This document shows, piece after piece, positions 1 through 8,304 of a DNA stretch of 64,000 nt. Position 1 is the stretch's first letter. Every line of letters begins with the position of its first letter. The translations under genes were made by a program, and so were the position numbers. The notes under the pieces are model-generated. The model was not told where the DNA came from, made no database searches, and saw only the letters and a list, made by a program, of their open reading frames with translations. Where the stretch lies: the NCBI GenBank assembly GCA_964461135.1, contig CAYWTB010000004.1, forward strand, positions 1 through 64,000, given 5' to 3'. The stretch is from RQOF01 sp964461135 (GTDB lineage: Bacteria > Calditrichota > Calditrichia > RBG-13-44-9).

Positions 1-79
1 ATATTCTATGGGTTTATCCCGTTCTTTCTACACCTACTACTGTCGAAGATGAGCTGAAGAATCAATAAAAATGGTTCTT

Positions 80-253
80 CTAAGAATTAGTTGCAGTAGC
101 CGCCATGATTTTCAGTGCAAAATACTGCATGTCATTGTAGCCATACGCTTTTCGTTTTATCACTTTGATTTTGTTATTAATGCCTTCAAGCTTTCCGGTA
201 TGGATGTGATATTTGCATTCCTGGAAATTCCAAATGAATGGATTTTTACCCGT
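80..253 (-). pseudogene. ISL3-family transposase, C-terminal remnant
   Basis: The minus strand reads about 57 residues between a TAA (254-256) and a TAG (80-82). They include HTGKLEGINNKIKVIKRKAY and, further on, YFALKIM. This is the hallmark C-terminal tail of ISL3/IS204/IS1001-type DDE transposases (GK.EG.NN.IK..KR.A.G). The catalytic DDE part and the zinc-finger/HTH N-terminus are absent, and there is no start codon in a sensible place. The stop lies a few bases inside the left inverted repeat, as in intact elements. It is not expected to produce a functional protein. Confidence 0.8.
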
Positions 254-284
254 TTAAATTGAAAAAAAGATTGTATATTTTGGG

Positions 285-362
285 TGGACATCAGTTTTCT
301 CCTTTAGCTTTAATTCTTATTTTGTATAAAAATAAAATAACTAAAGGGTTAATTGATGTCCA
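285..362. repeat. Inverted repeat inside the ISL3 remnant
   Basis: tggacatca (285-293) and tgatgtcca (354-362) are perfect complements. Next to them, ctttag (302-307) faces ctaaag (341-346), so the two arms could form an interrupted stem of about 15 pairs around an AT-rich centre. It may be a relict of another small element or a fold within the IS remnant. Confidence 0.45.
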
Positions 363-474
363 TTTCTTTCATAAGTTCATTACTTTAGCAACTCTTTTTT
401 AGAAGAACCATAAAAATATGGTTCATCACAAAAATGAGTACCTACAAAATTAGGTAAACGATTATGTTTTTCAA

Positions 475-545
475 CCGGCGAAATTCTGTTTGAGCACTGA
501 CTAACAATACTATTGTTTAAGACCTGGGCGAGTTTATTTCGCCGG
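475..545. repeat. Inverted repeat ccggcgaaat / atttcgccgg
   Basis: A perfect 10-base inverted repeat occupies 475-484 and 536-545, with a 51-base spacer. It is immediately followed by the hairpin at 557-584. The pair looks like a decayed intergenic repeat unit. No protein fragment was recognised in it. Confidence 0.5.
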
Positions 546-556
546 AGGACTTTTTG

Positions 557-584
557 GTTACTTTTTGGTCTGTCAAAAAGTAAC
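557..584. repeat. Strong hairpin, 11-bp perfect stem
   Basis: gttactttttg (557-567) pairs exactly with caaaaagtaac (574-584) around a 6-base loop. There is no long T tract on either side, so a classical terminator is not clearly supported. Together with 475-545 it may be part of an intergenic repeat family. Confidence 0.5.
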
Positions 585-866
585 AGAGAAAAGACGTTTT
601 CTGTATAGGAAACAAATGATTGTCTTCAATTCGAGTGTGACATCAAAGGGTATCAAATAAATTTTTGAGGAAGGCAAGAAAGGTAACTTATTTTTACCGA
701 ACAGCCAGATACGTTTCATTAAATTTGATGAAATATTCATGTATAAAGATGGATTACTTGTAATCTTTTACGTGTTCAGGTATTCATTATTGTGAAGAGC
801 CAAAAATATAAACACTGGTGAACCACTTCCCTAAAAATTAGTAAGAAAAATAATTTAATAATGAAA

Positions 867-908
867 GTCCACTTTATGAGTCATATTTCCTATTGACTCA
901 TATGGACA
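867..908. promoter_or_regulatory. Palindrome upstream of the 947 gene
   Basis: atgagtca (876-883) and tgactcat (894-901) form a perfect 8-bp inverted repeat around ten bases. The outer gtcca and tggac extend it with mismatches. It lies about 40 bases before the start of the next gene and could be an operator or a leader hairpin. Function is inferred from position only. Confidence 0.35.
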
Positions 909-946
909 CAACCATTAAATTTTGCTAAAAAGTTGGATTAATAGTT

Positions 947-2302
947 TTGTCAGAACATCATCAGAAAACATTTATTTCAATAAGAGAATTTATTGAAAGC
1001 TGGGATAAAGAACTCTATGAACTGAATAATCTGGATTTTTTTGTCTTTTTAATGATAAATCATCTGGGAAATCAGTTGGAGAAGAGATTTTTTATAGAAA
1101 GCCGGCGCCAATCGGATCTGTTCCTGGAATTCGATCAGATCGGTACTCTATGCTTCAATCTGGGCGATTCTTTTGAATACTTCCTGGAAGAAAATTGCCT
1201 GGGTTCCTGCCCCATAAACTGTTTGCGCGATCTTGATGGTCAAATTAACAGTGACGCCATGAAACTTGAGGAGAAGATCAAAAGAAAACTGGAAATTCTG
1301 CAATCATTTCTGGTTGGAAAACTGGACAAGGAACAGTGCTTGCGGATTGATCTGATGAACCATGTAATTCTGGACACCCTGCTACAGTTTTACAGTGAAG
1401 AACTAAACATGGAATTTGATGAAAATAATCTTATACTGCTGGAACTGGCTGAATTCATCGAAGACGTAATCCTCTATTATATCCGTTTCGAAGGTCAACC
1501 CCTGCTCAATAAACCATTCGATATTGCACTGGAATATTTCGAGGATCTCCTGCAAAGCGAGAGCGAAGAAAAACATGATAAAGAATGGTTTGAAGATAAT
1601 ACGGATTGGAAATATCCACAAGAAACTCAGGACTGGGAAAAAATTCAGAAACCGCTGGATGAAGTATTCATTCAATTCCTGGGAGATGAACATTATAATC
1701 CTAAAATAGCAGATAATTCTCTTGCCCACGATATTGAGTATTTGAGTAAATATCTCAAAGAACATGCAAAAATTGATAAAATTTCCGAATTTGATCATTA
1801 CCATTTGGCTGAATTTATGTCCACGTGGCTGGCAAGAGAGTTCATTATGGCAGATGTAAAAGCCATTTCCCATATTTTCAGAGCTACCGCCCGCTTTATC
1901 ACATTTCTCTATCATCATTATAACATCAACATGAAGCGTGAATTTCTAAAATTGTATGACTCACTTAAGGTTGATCTTCCACGAGTGATACAGGCCACTA
2001 ATGCCTTCATCTCTGACTACAATCTACTTGAAGCCGTGCTGATCTCTGAACAGGATGAAATCGAACAAAAAGTGGGATATTTTGAAATACTGAATGTTAA
2101 AGATCGCCACCATCGGCTGATAGAAGTGCAAAGTATTACAAATCATTTGCAAAGTTTTAGTCTAAAGTTCCATTCCTCTGCATTCTTTAAAGTTAACCGG
2201 GGCGACATTGTACATGCCAGTATTATCAAACGTGCAAATGACTGGGAAATACTGGAGGTTCAATTTATTTATCCCAATGTTTCGAAAAATTACATCAATT
2301 GA
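947..2302 (+). CDS. Uncharacterised 451-residue protein
   Basis: No family was recognised. The chosen start is TTG at 947, with only a weak purine-rich stretch upstream; another start nearby is possible. The protein is acidic and rich in aromatic residues, mostly helical in appearance, without signal peptide or membrane segment. Residues about 245-320 look like a bundle of short helices resembling, only loosely, the SAM-like DNA-binding domain of tyrosine recombinases. The last 80 residues (VGYFEILNV onward) look like a small beta-barrel. A cysteine pair (residues 85 and 89) is visible. It is monocistronic, bounded upstream by a palindrome and downstream by a small-RNA candidate. Function unknown. 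Confidence 0.75.
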   Translation: MSEHHQKTFISIREFIESWDKELYELNNLDFFVFLMINHLGNQLEKRFFIESRRQSDLFLEFDQIGTLCFNLGDSFEYFLEENCLGSCPINCLRDLDGQINSDAMKLEEKIKRKLEILQSFLVGKLDKEQCLRIDLMNHVILDTLLQFYSEELNMEFDENNLILLELAEFIEDVILYYIRFEGQPLLNKPFDIALEYFEDLLQSESEEKHDKEWFEDNTDWKYPQETQDWEKIQKPLDEVFIQFLGDEHYNPKIADNSLAHDIEYLSKYLKEHAKIDKISEFDHYHLAEFMSTWLAREFIMADVKAISHIFRATARFITFLYHHYNINMKREFLKLYDSLKVDLPRVIQATNAFISDYNLLEAVLISEQDEIEQKVGYFEILNVKDRHHRLIEVQSITNHLQSFSLKFHSSAFFKVNRGDIVHASIIKRANDWEILEVQFIYPNVSKNYIN

Positions 2303-2343
2303 TAATTTATAATTATTAATCTGATCCTTGCCAAAAAAATCTC

Positions 2344-2372
2344 TTGATTTTTAAAAATGTCGCTTTTATATT
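2344..2372 (+). promoter_or_regulatory. Sigma-70-type promoter TTGATT-N17-TATATT
   Basis: TTGATT at 2344-2349 and TATATT at 2367-2372 are separated by exactly 17 bases. Transcription would start near 2379, precisely at the first base of the paired element of the small-RNA candidate. Confidence 0.55.
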
Positions 2373-2378
2373 CTAACT

Positions 2379-2474
2379 GACGGTGGGGCTCTCCCCTCAA
2401 AAATCCTCCCTCCCAAATTAAAATAGTTTTGGCCCCACTGTCATTAAAGGGACATCTTCAGGATGTCCCTTTTT
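2379..2474 (+). ncRNA. Candidate small RNA of about 96 nt
   Basis: The segment has its own promoter and a strong intrinsic terminator and encodes no ORF. Its first 11 bases (gacggtggggc, 2379-2389) can pair with gccccactgtc (2432-2442) with one G-U pair, enclosing a pyrimidine-rich loop of about 42 bases. The terminator hairpin follows directly. It was not recognised as 6S RNA, SRP RNA, tmRNA or RNase P, being too short or lacking their motifs. It could alternatively be a leader of downstream genes, but the terminator makes a free-standing RNA more likely. Confidence 0.5.
2446..2474 (+). terminator. Rho-independent terminator
   Basis: aaagggacatc (2446-2456) pairs perfectly with gatgtcccttt (2462-2472) around a 5-base loop and is followed by more T residues. 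It ends the small-RNA candidate and insulates aconitase from upstream transcription. Confidence 0.8.
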
Positions 2475-2849
2475 CTTTCTCACATCTCCCTTATTGAAAG
2501 GAATGAATGGAAATATCTCAGCTAATTTACAGAATATCTCTGCACAAACCTGCTGATACCAGCTAGATTTACAAACGATATTATCCCCTCTGGAAAATGC
2601 GATATCCGGGTCAGAGGCATGTTAAAATACCTCAAAATCCGCTGTCGGGACGGAAGTGTCATGCATCTTTGAAATAAAGTCCCGTAACACTATCAATTTC
2701 AATTATAAGCGAAGGAATAAATTAAGACGGCTATAGCCGGGAACATTATTTTTCCTTAAATTATCATAATTTCAAAGGTTGAATTTTGATTTTAAGAAGA
2801 ACCAGTAGAAAAACAGACAGAATACATCAGGTTTGAGAAAGGAGAAGAC
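2475..2849. other. Gene-free leader region ahead of aconitase
   Basis: No coding potential was seen. The only clear signal is the ribosome binding site aaaggag at 2838-2844, six bases before the aconitase ATG. A long untranslated leader or promoter presumably lies here, but no convincing -35/-10 pair was identified. Confidence 0.5.
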
Positions 2850-5582
2850 ATGTCATCTCAAAAAAATAACAGTTATAATACCTTAAGGAAACTTTCTGCC
2901 AAAGAAGGCCCCTTCAGTTTTTTCAGTCTTCCGGAACTGGAGAAACACGGATTCCCCAATATCACTCGCCTGCCATTTTCAATCCGCATTCTGCTGGAGA
3001 ATATGCTGCGCAATGAAGACGGACGTATAATTACAGCTAAAGATATAGAAAAAGTGGCAAATTATAAGCCAAACGAGGCGGGGATGCAGGAAATCCCTTT
3101 CATGCCGGCCCGGGTGATTCTCCAGGATTTTACCGGGGTACCTGCCGTTGTAGATCTGGCGGCCCTGCGAGATGCCCTGAAAAGATTCGGTGGCAACGCT
3201 GAGAGGATTAATCCGGTGGTTCCTGCTGATCTGGTCATCGATCATTCTGTTCAGGTGGATGTGTTTGGAACAGAGGATGCATATCAGAAAAATGTCCGGA
3301 AAGAATATGAACGGAATATGGAACGTTACAGCCTGCTGAAATGGGCTCAGAAAAGTTTTAAAAATTTCAGGGTGGTGCCGCCGGGAACCGGTATAGTTCA
3401 CCAGGTTAACCTGGAATATCTGGGTAGGGTGGTTATGACAAAAATAGAAAACCGGGAAAAGCTGGCCTTTCCCGACACTCTGGTTGGAACCGATTCTCAT
3501 ACGACCATGATCAATAGTTTGAGTGTTCTGGGGTGGGGAGTTGGAGGTATTGAAGCCGAGGCTGTGCTGCTGGGACAACCATACTACATGGTATTGCCGG
3601 AAGTGGTCGGTGTAAAGCTGAGCGGTACTTTACGCGAAGGTGCAACGGCCACCGATCTGGTGCTTACCTTAACTGAAATGCTGCGTAGGCTGGGGGTGGT
3701 GGGAAAATTTGTTGAATATTTCGGACCGGGTTTAACCAATCTTACTCTTCCAGACAGGGCCACCATTGCCAACATGGCCCCCGAGTATGGTGCTACCATG
3801 GGGTTTTTTCCCATTGATGAACAGCTGATCGGCTACCTGAAAAAAACAGCCAGACCACAGGAACAGATAGACCTGGTTGAAAGATACACCAAAGAGCAGG
3901 GTTTATTTCATAAGGAGGAAATGCCCGATCCATTGTACAGTACCATGCTGGAAATGGACCTTACCACTGTGGAACCCAGCATGGCAGGTCCCAAACGCCC
4001 GCAGGATCGGATTCCCTTAAACAAAATGAAGCAAAATTTTTACAAATCACTGACCCAGACATTCGGAAAACCGTTACCGGCAAATATTCGGGAAAAGGAC
4101 GGCCAATATGTTACCGAAAAAGAAACTGGGTCAGGAAACGGAACTATAAAGGACGGATCTGTGGTAATTGCTGCTATTACCAGTTGCACCAATACTTCAA
4201 ACCCTTCGGTCATGATAGCAGCCGGTCTGTTGGCCAGGAATGCGCTACAGAAGGGAATCAAATCCAAACCCTGGGTAAAGACCAGCCTGGCTCCTGGTAG
4301 CCGCGTGGTTTCCGACTATTTGGAAAAATCCGGGCTCATGAAGAGTCTGGATGCACAAGGTTTTAATATTGTCGGATATGGTTGCACCACCTGCATCGGT
4401 AACAGTGGTCCGTTACCGGAAGAGGTGGAAAGGGCTATTAAAAATAAGGATCTGGTGGCAGCAGCGGTACTGAGCGGTAACCGGAATTTTGAGGGTAGAA
4501 TTCATCCTTCCGTAAAGGCCAATTATCTGGCTTCTCCGCCTCTGGTTGTGGCTTACGCCCTGGCAGGTAGGGCAGATATAGATTGGGATCTTGAACCGCT
4601 GGGTACCGATAAAGCGGGAAATCCGGTATACCTGAAAGACATCTGGCCGCATCAGCAGGAAATTTCTCAAACTTTAAAGTCATCTCTTGATCCCGTAATG
4701 TTCCGGGAGAAATACAGCGAAGTTTTCAAAGGAGACGAACACTGGAGTTCCATGAAGATCGAGGGTGGTACGCTTTATCATTGGGATAAACAATCCACCT
4801 ATATTAAAAATCCGCCCTTTTTAAGTGAAATGACACTGGATACCGGAAAGTTATCCGAAATTGAAGGGGCCAGAGTGCTGGCACTTCTGGGTGATTCCGT
4901 GACCACAGATCATATTTCCCCAGCCGGAACGATTCAACCCAACAGTCCGGCCGGCAAATACCTCATAAATAACGGTGTTCAAATAAAAGATTTTAACTCC
5001 TATGGTTCAAGACGGGGAAATCATGAAGTTATGATGAGGGGTACATTTGCCAATATACGGATAAGGAATAAATTGCTGGAAGGAGTGGAAGGTGGATACA
5101 CGGTCTATTTCCCCACCGGAGAACAAATGGCTATTTATGATGCTGCCATGGCCTATAAAAAAATCAATGTTCCACTGTTGGTTATTGCCGGAAAAGAATA
5201 CGGTACAGGCAGTTCACGTGACTGGGCTGCAAAAGGGACCTTTCTACTCGGAATAAAAGCAATTATTGCCGAAAGTTTTGAAAGAATCCACCGCAGCAAT
5301 CTGGTGGGTATGGGAGTCCTGCCTCTTCAGTTCCTTGCAGGCGATACCGCTCAAAAACTTGGCCTCACCGGCCGTGAGGTGTATAGTATCCGCGGTATTG
5401 AAGAGGGAATTTCACCCAGCCAGGAACTGACCATTATTGCAATTACTGAGGAAAATATAAAATATACATTCAATGTGAAAGCCAGGTTGGATACACCGGT
5501 TGATGTTCTGTATTATAAGAATGGAGGCATTTTACAAACCGTCCTGCGGCAGATGATTAAGCAGCAAAAAGGGGAGGACTAA
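2850..5582 (+). CDS. acnA: Aconitate hydratase, AcnA/IRP1 type
   Basis: This enzyme interconverts citrate and isocitrate in the TCA cycle through a [4Fe-4S] cluster. The 910-residue length and domain order fit the AcnA/IRP1 class rather than AcnB. Visible motifs are GTDSHTTM near residue 211, the cluster cysteine in CTNTSNP near 446 and the pair in CTTCIGNSG near 512-515. The swivel domain with GDSVTTDHISPAG and YGTGSSRDWAAKG lies toward the C-terminus. The start is well supported by AAAGGAG six bases upstream. The gene stands alone on the plus strand and converges on the minus-strand cluster that ends at 5610. Confidence 0.97.
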   Translation: MSSQKNNSYNTLRKLSAKEGPFSFFSLPELEKHGFPNITRLPFSIRILLENMLRNEDGRIITAKDIEKVANYKPNEAGMQEIPFMPARVILQDFTGVPAVVDLAALRDALKRFGGNAERINPVVPADLVIDHSVQVDVFGTEDAYQKNVRKEYERNMERYSLLKWAQKSFKNFRVVPPGTGIVHQVNLEYLGRVVMTKIENREKLAFPDTLVGTDSHTTMINSLSVLGWGVGGIEAEAVLLGQPYYMVLPEVVGVKLSGTLREGATATDLVLTLTEMLRRLGVVGKFVEYFGPGLTNLTLPDRATIANMAPEYGATMGFFPIDEQLIGYLKKTARPQEQIDLVERYTKEQGLFHKEEMPDPLYSTMLEMDLTTVEPSMAGPKRPQDRIPLNKMKQNFYKSLTQTFGKPLPANIREKDGQYVTEKETGSGNGTIKDGSVVIAAITSCTNTSNPSVMIAAGLLARNALQKGIKSKPWVKTSLAPGSRVVSDYLEKSGLMKSLDAQGFNIVGYGCTTCIGNSGPLPEEVERAIKNKDLVAAAVLSGNRNFEGRIHPSVKANYLASPPLVVAYALAGRADIDWDLEPLGTDKAGNPVYLKDIWPHQQEISQTLKSSLDPVMFREKYSEVFKGDEHWSSMKIEGGTLYHWDKQSTYIKNPPFLSEMTLDTGKLSEIEGARVLALLGDSVTTDHISPAGTIQPNSPAGKYLINNGVQIKDFNSYGSRRGNHEVMMRGTFANIRIRNKLLEGVEGGYTVYFPTGEQMAIYDAAMAYKKINVPLLVIAGKEYGTGSSRDWAAKGTFLLGIKAIIAESFERIHRSNLVGMGVLPLQFLAGDTAQKLGLTGREVYSIRGIEEGISPSQELTIIAITEENIKYTFNVKARLDTPVDVLYYKNGGILQTVLRQMIKQQKGED

Positions 5583-5609
5583 AAAGGCGAAAGTAGCCGG
5601 AGATCAATA

Positions 5610-6053
5610 TCAATTCGCAGATTGAGACTTTTTTGGAAAAAGAAAATAGGCAGTAAAAATCAGGACGGTAAGAACAGAATTTGCCAGAATTTTCCACAGG
5701 TCTATCAGCCCGTTCTGTGATGAACTAAAGCAGCCACAGGCTATATTCAGTCCCCTGGCAGCTGCCTGAATAACCATAACATCAAATATTACAAACAGGC
5801 CTGCAGTAAGCAGCAGAGCTTCCTTCATCCAGAAACCCAGCAGGAGCATGAGTCCGAGGACTATCTCCAGTGCGGGAATCAAGACCGCCCCCCACTGGGA
5901 AAGCCAGGTACCGAAAATCTGGTAATTTTCTATTGATTCAGCAAAATTCTGGGGATCGGCAATTTTAACAAATCCCGAGTATATGAACAAACATCCGAAA
6001 AACAGACGTAGAATCAACAAAAGGATATTTTTCCCCCTTGTGCTCTTATCCAT
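5610..6053 (-). CDS. MauE/DoxX-family redox-associated membrane protein
   Basis: This is a roughly 147-residue integral membrane protein with four predicted hydrophobic segments. A CGCF motif (Cys106 and Cys108) sits near the start of the last helix, as in MauE/DoxX redox-associated proteins. Relatives take part in periplasmic thiol-disulfide chemistry or electron transfer. The ATG at 6053 is preferred over an upstream in-frame ATG at 6098 because it overlaps the end of the rhodanese gene by only 8 bases and gives a normal N-terminus. It is the last gene of a long minus-strand run. The partner pathway is not visible here, so the precise role is inferred only. Confidence 0.8.
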   Translation of the reverse strand: MDKSTRGKNILLLILRLFFGCLFIYSGFVKIADPQNFAESIENYQIFGTWLSQWGAVLIPALEIVLGLMLLLGFWMKEALLLTAGLFVIFDVMVIQAAARGLNIACGCFSSSQNGLIDLWKILANSVLTVLIFTAYFLFPKKSQSAN

Positions 6054-6522
6054 CGAATTCCACCGGATTTTGGTTTTGCAGCCAGGATAAATAACCACCG
6101 AAAAGAATATAGACCCTTTTCTCTCCCTGTGACGGCCACACGTTTGAAATCAGCTTTAGGCGTTCCAGATCACCCTCCTGATCATATAAAAGAACATTGT
6201 TTTTAAAAATTACCTGGTCAAAATCCGAGAAATCAGCTCTCATAATAGAACTCGAAGGAATATTATGTGCGAGCGGAATGTGGTCTATCTGAAAATCTTC
6301 GTTCTTACGGACATCAATGAATATGGTGGATTTGTTATTAAACAAAACCAGGGCCGAATCCGCCGATACGATTATCATATTAGTCTCAACCAGGCCGTAT
6401 TTTGAAAATGCTGGTAATATCAGGGTTCTCCAGCTCATCCCCTGAGAATGAAACTGATTGATGACTATCCCTGCAATAAGAGAGAAAATAATAACCTGCA
6501 CAATTCTGGAAAATGTTTTCAT
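6046..6522 (-). CDS. Membrane-anchored rhodanese-like protein lacking the catalytic Cys
   Basis: An N-terminal hydrophobic segment (residues about 7-22) is followed by a rhodanese domain from about 55, with IFIDVRKNEDFQIDHIP and a C-terminal GGYLSWL. The active-site loop, normally a Cys after a hydrophobic strand, reads LLYDQEGD here, with Asp114 in the Cys position. Sulfur transfer is therefore unlikely, and a binding or scaffold role is more plausible. The domain probably faces the periplasm. It overlaps the MauE/DoxX gene and lies 50 bases from the DUF1573 gene, suggesting a shared envelope function. Confidence 0.8.
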   Translation of the reverse strand: MKTFSRIVQVIIFSLIAGIVINQFHSQGMSWRTLILPAFSKYGLVETNMIIVSADSALVLFNNKSTIFIDVRKNEDFQIDHIPLAHNIPSSSIMRADFSDFDQVIFKNNVLLYDQEGDLERLKLISNVWPSQGEKRVYILFGGYLSWLQNQNPVEFDG

Positions 6523-6572
6523 GGTATTCGTTAAGATGTAAACAAACTTTATTTAGAGCAGAAAGAAAATAA

Positions 6573-7256
6573 TTAGGGATTTACATTTATAAAAACCGGA
6601 ATTCTTTTTAAGCGACTCACCGGTTGCTCAACTTTTACATCTATATATCCATTAAGGCGCTGCTCCTTATCCGGAACAAATATAAGATGGATGTTTTCTG
6701 AAGCACCTGGTAGAAGCAGGAAATTTTTAGGAAAAATTTCCAGGCCGGGAATATTTGTTTCCATATCGCTTACTTTCAGAGTATCGGTATAGTTATTTTG
6801 CAATTTTAAATTCTGCTGAATTTCTTTATCATTTAATGAGGCCTCCTGAAAATTGACAAAAGACGGATCAACTTCTAAAAGTGGTTTTACATTGGTTTGC
6901 AGTTCCACTCTTACCCGGGCGGGAGAACCCTTATCGATATTGATCATCACGGATTTCCTTGCCATTCCGGAATATCCTTTGGTATTGAATTGCATTGTAA
7001 TTTCGCCTTTGTCTCCCGGTGCATATTCACGTTTTTCGAGTTCAGCCACCGTACAGCCACAGCTGGTTTGTATTCGTCCGATGATTAATGTACTGTCACC
7101 TGCATTTATAAATTTTATGGTACCCTGCGCTATGGTATCTTCCACCACAGTACCGAGATCCACAATGGGTGGGGATAACAATTCAAACTTCTGGGCAAAG
7201 GATTGAATAACAAAGAAGAGTAACACTGCGGCAATAGAGGCTGATTTCCTGATCAT
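6573..7256 (-). CDS. DUF1573 secreted protein
   Basis: A 227-residue protein with a signal peptide (about residues 1-21, ending FAQ). It has a DUF1573 Ig-like domain recognised by VDLGTVVEDTIAQGTIKF and QTSCGCTVAE. A second beta-sandwich half follows (residues about 130-225), built on a hydrophobic-alternating pattern. DUF1573 proteins are common secreted or periplasmic proteins in Bacteroidota and relatives with no established biochemical role. It sits directly upstream of the rhodanese/MauE pair in the same orientation. The CGC motif may be functionally relevant to its redox neighbours, but this is inference. Confidence 0.85.
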   Translation of the reverse strand: MIRKSASIAAVLLFFVIQSFAQKFELLSPPIVDLGTVVEDTIAQGTIKFINAGDSTLIIGRIQTSCGCTVAELEKREYAPGDKGEITMQFNTKGYSGMARKSVMINIDKGSPARVRVELQTNVKPLLEVDPSFVNFQEASLNDKEIQQNLKLQNNYTDTLKVSDMETNIPGLEIFPKNFLLLPGASENIHLIFVPDKEQRLNGYIDVKVEQPVSRLKRIPVFINVNP

Positions 7257-7311
7257 AATTTTCTCCTGATTTCCAAAACAAATAATAAAGATACTTTACA
7301 AAGATTTTATA

Positions 7312-8304
7312 TCATAAAACAATTGAATTTGATCCATCATTTTTTAATTCATCCAGTACAGACATGATATCTTGCGGTAAATCACTTTCAAATATCATAT
7401 GTTTTTCACTTAAAGGGTGGAAAAATTGTAATTTTTTGGCGTGCAGTGCCTGTCTGGAAATCATTTGCAGCAACATTTTTGCATAGTTACGGTTCTTTTG
7501 TGATCCCAGTTGTCCGATTTGCTTGAGTCGCCCGTTATATTCGGGATCCCCGAATACCGGGTGATGAATATGATTCAAATGAATCCGGATCTGATGAGTC
7601 CGGCCGGTATCAAGTTTAATGGTCAGCAGGGTTAGAAAATCGAAAGACTGATTCACTTTAAAGTGAGTGACTGCCTTTCTGCCCGAATCGGATACGGTAA
7701 AAATTTTGCGGTTTTTTTTACTGCGGGCTACAAAGGACTCTATAGTACCTTCTGCCGATAAGAATTTATGCCAGACAATAGCCTGGTACTCTCGTACCAT
7801 AGTCCTCTCTACCAACTGCCGGGCAAGATGATAATGAGCGCGATCCGTCTTAGCAACTACCAGCAGCCCTGAGGTATTTTTATCCAGCCGGTGGACAATA
7901 CCTGGTCGTAAACGCCCCCCCACCCCAGACAGATCTGTACAATGAAAGAGCAGCGCATTTACCATTGTTCCCGATTTCACTCCTGCCCCGGGGTGTACCA
8001 CCATGCCCGCCGGTTTATCAATTACCACGATGTCATGATCTTCGAAAACTATATGAAGGGGAATTTTCTCAGCCCGGAGTGCTGTGTCGCCAGCCGGAGG
8101 AATAACAATGTCCACCTTCTCACCTGCAGATAGTCGGAAGGATGGTTTTACTGCTGAATTATCTACAGCAACAGAGCCATCATCAATCAGTTTCTGGAAA
8201 AAGGTTCGCGAATATTCAGGTAAGTGGTTATGGACAAATTTATCGAGCCTTTGTCCGTCTTCATCTGGATTCACGATGAATTCAATCACCTTCTGATGTA
8301 TCAT
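7312..8304 (-). CDS. rluD: RluA/RluD-family 23S rRNA pseudouridine synthase
   Basis: The enzyme isomerises uridines of 23S rRNA to pseudouridine. An N-terminal S4 RNA-binding domain (RLDKFVHNHLPEYSRTFFQKL) precedes the catalytic domain. That domain carries the family motif HRLDKNTSGLLVVAKT with the catalytic Asp, and the later GRTHQIRIHL. Length (about 330 residues) is normal for RluD. The ATG at 8304 is preferred over an in-frame ATG at 8343; it still overlaps the lspA end by about 23 bases, indicating translational coupling. Assignment to RluD rather than RluC is likely because of the S4 domain and the usual lspA-rluD neighbourhood. Confidence 0.92.
   Translation of the reverse strand: MIHQKVIEFIVNPDEDGQRLDKFVHNHLPEYSRTFFQKLIDDGSVAVDNSAVKPSFRLSAGEKVDIVIPPAGDTALRAEKIPLHIVFEDHDIVVIDKPAGMVVHPGAGVKSGTMVNALLFHCTDLSGVGGRLRPGIVHRLDKNTSGLLVVAKTDRAHYHLARQLVERTMVREYQAIVWHKFLSAEGTIESFVARSKKNRKIFTVSDSGRKAVTHFKVNQSFDFLTLLTIKLDTGRTHQIRIHLNHIHHPVFGDPEYNGRLKQIGQLGSQKNRNYAKMLLQMISRQALHAKKLQFFHPLSEKHMIFESDLPQDIMSVLDELKNDGSNSIVL

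Larger units (their letters stand above)
73..409 (-). mobile_element. Internally deleted ISL3-like element with TIRs and 8-bp TSD
   Basis: The ends are imperfect inverted repeats: ggttcttctaa at the left (73-83) and its complement ttagaagaacc at the right (399-409). About 19 of the first 22 bases match. Both sides are flanked by the same 8 bases, ataaaaat (65-72 and 410-417), which is the duplication size known for the ISL3 family. Between the ends lies only the C-terminal tail of an ISL3-type transposase on the minus strand plus about 150 bp of non-coding DNA. A full ISL3 element is about 1.3-1.5 kb, so this is a deletion derivative that could move only if a complete copy exists elsewhere. 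Confidence 0.8.
418..946. other. Gene-free stretch between IS remnant and first gene
   Basis: No ORF with coding character was found here on either strand. The stretch holds two hairpin-forming segments (475-545 and 557-584) and a palindrome just ahead of the next gene (867-908). The rest is AT-rich and unremarkable. Confidence 0.6.

Noticed and set aside
71..262. 63-codon plus-strand frame in the IS remnant
   Set aside because: It is the reverse-strand shadow of the ISL3 transposase tail, which has recognisable conserved residues on the minus strand.
2788..2804. tttaagaagaacc resembling the ISL3 end
   Set aside because: Only a partial match with an extra base, no partner repeat and no target duplication; chance in AT-rich DNA.
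7942..8296. Plus-strand frames opposite rluD and lspA
   Set aside because: They are shadows of the strongly supported minus-strand genes and show no motifs.
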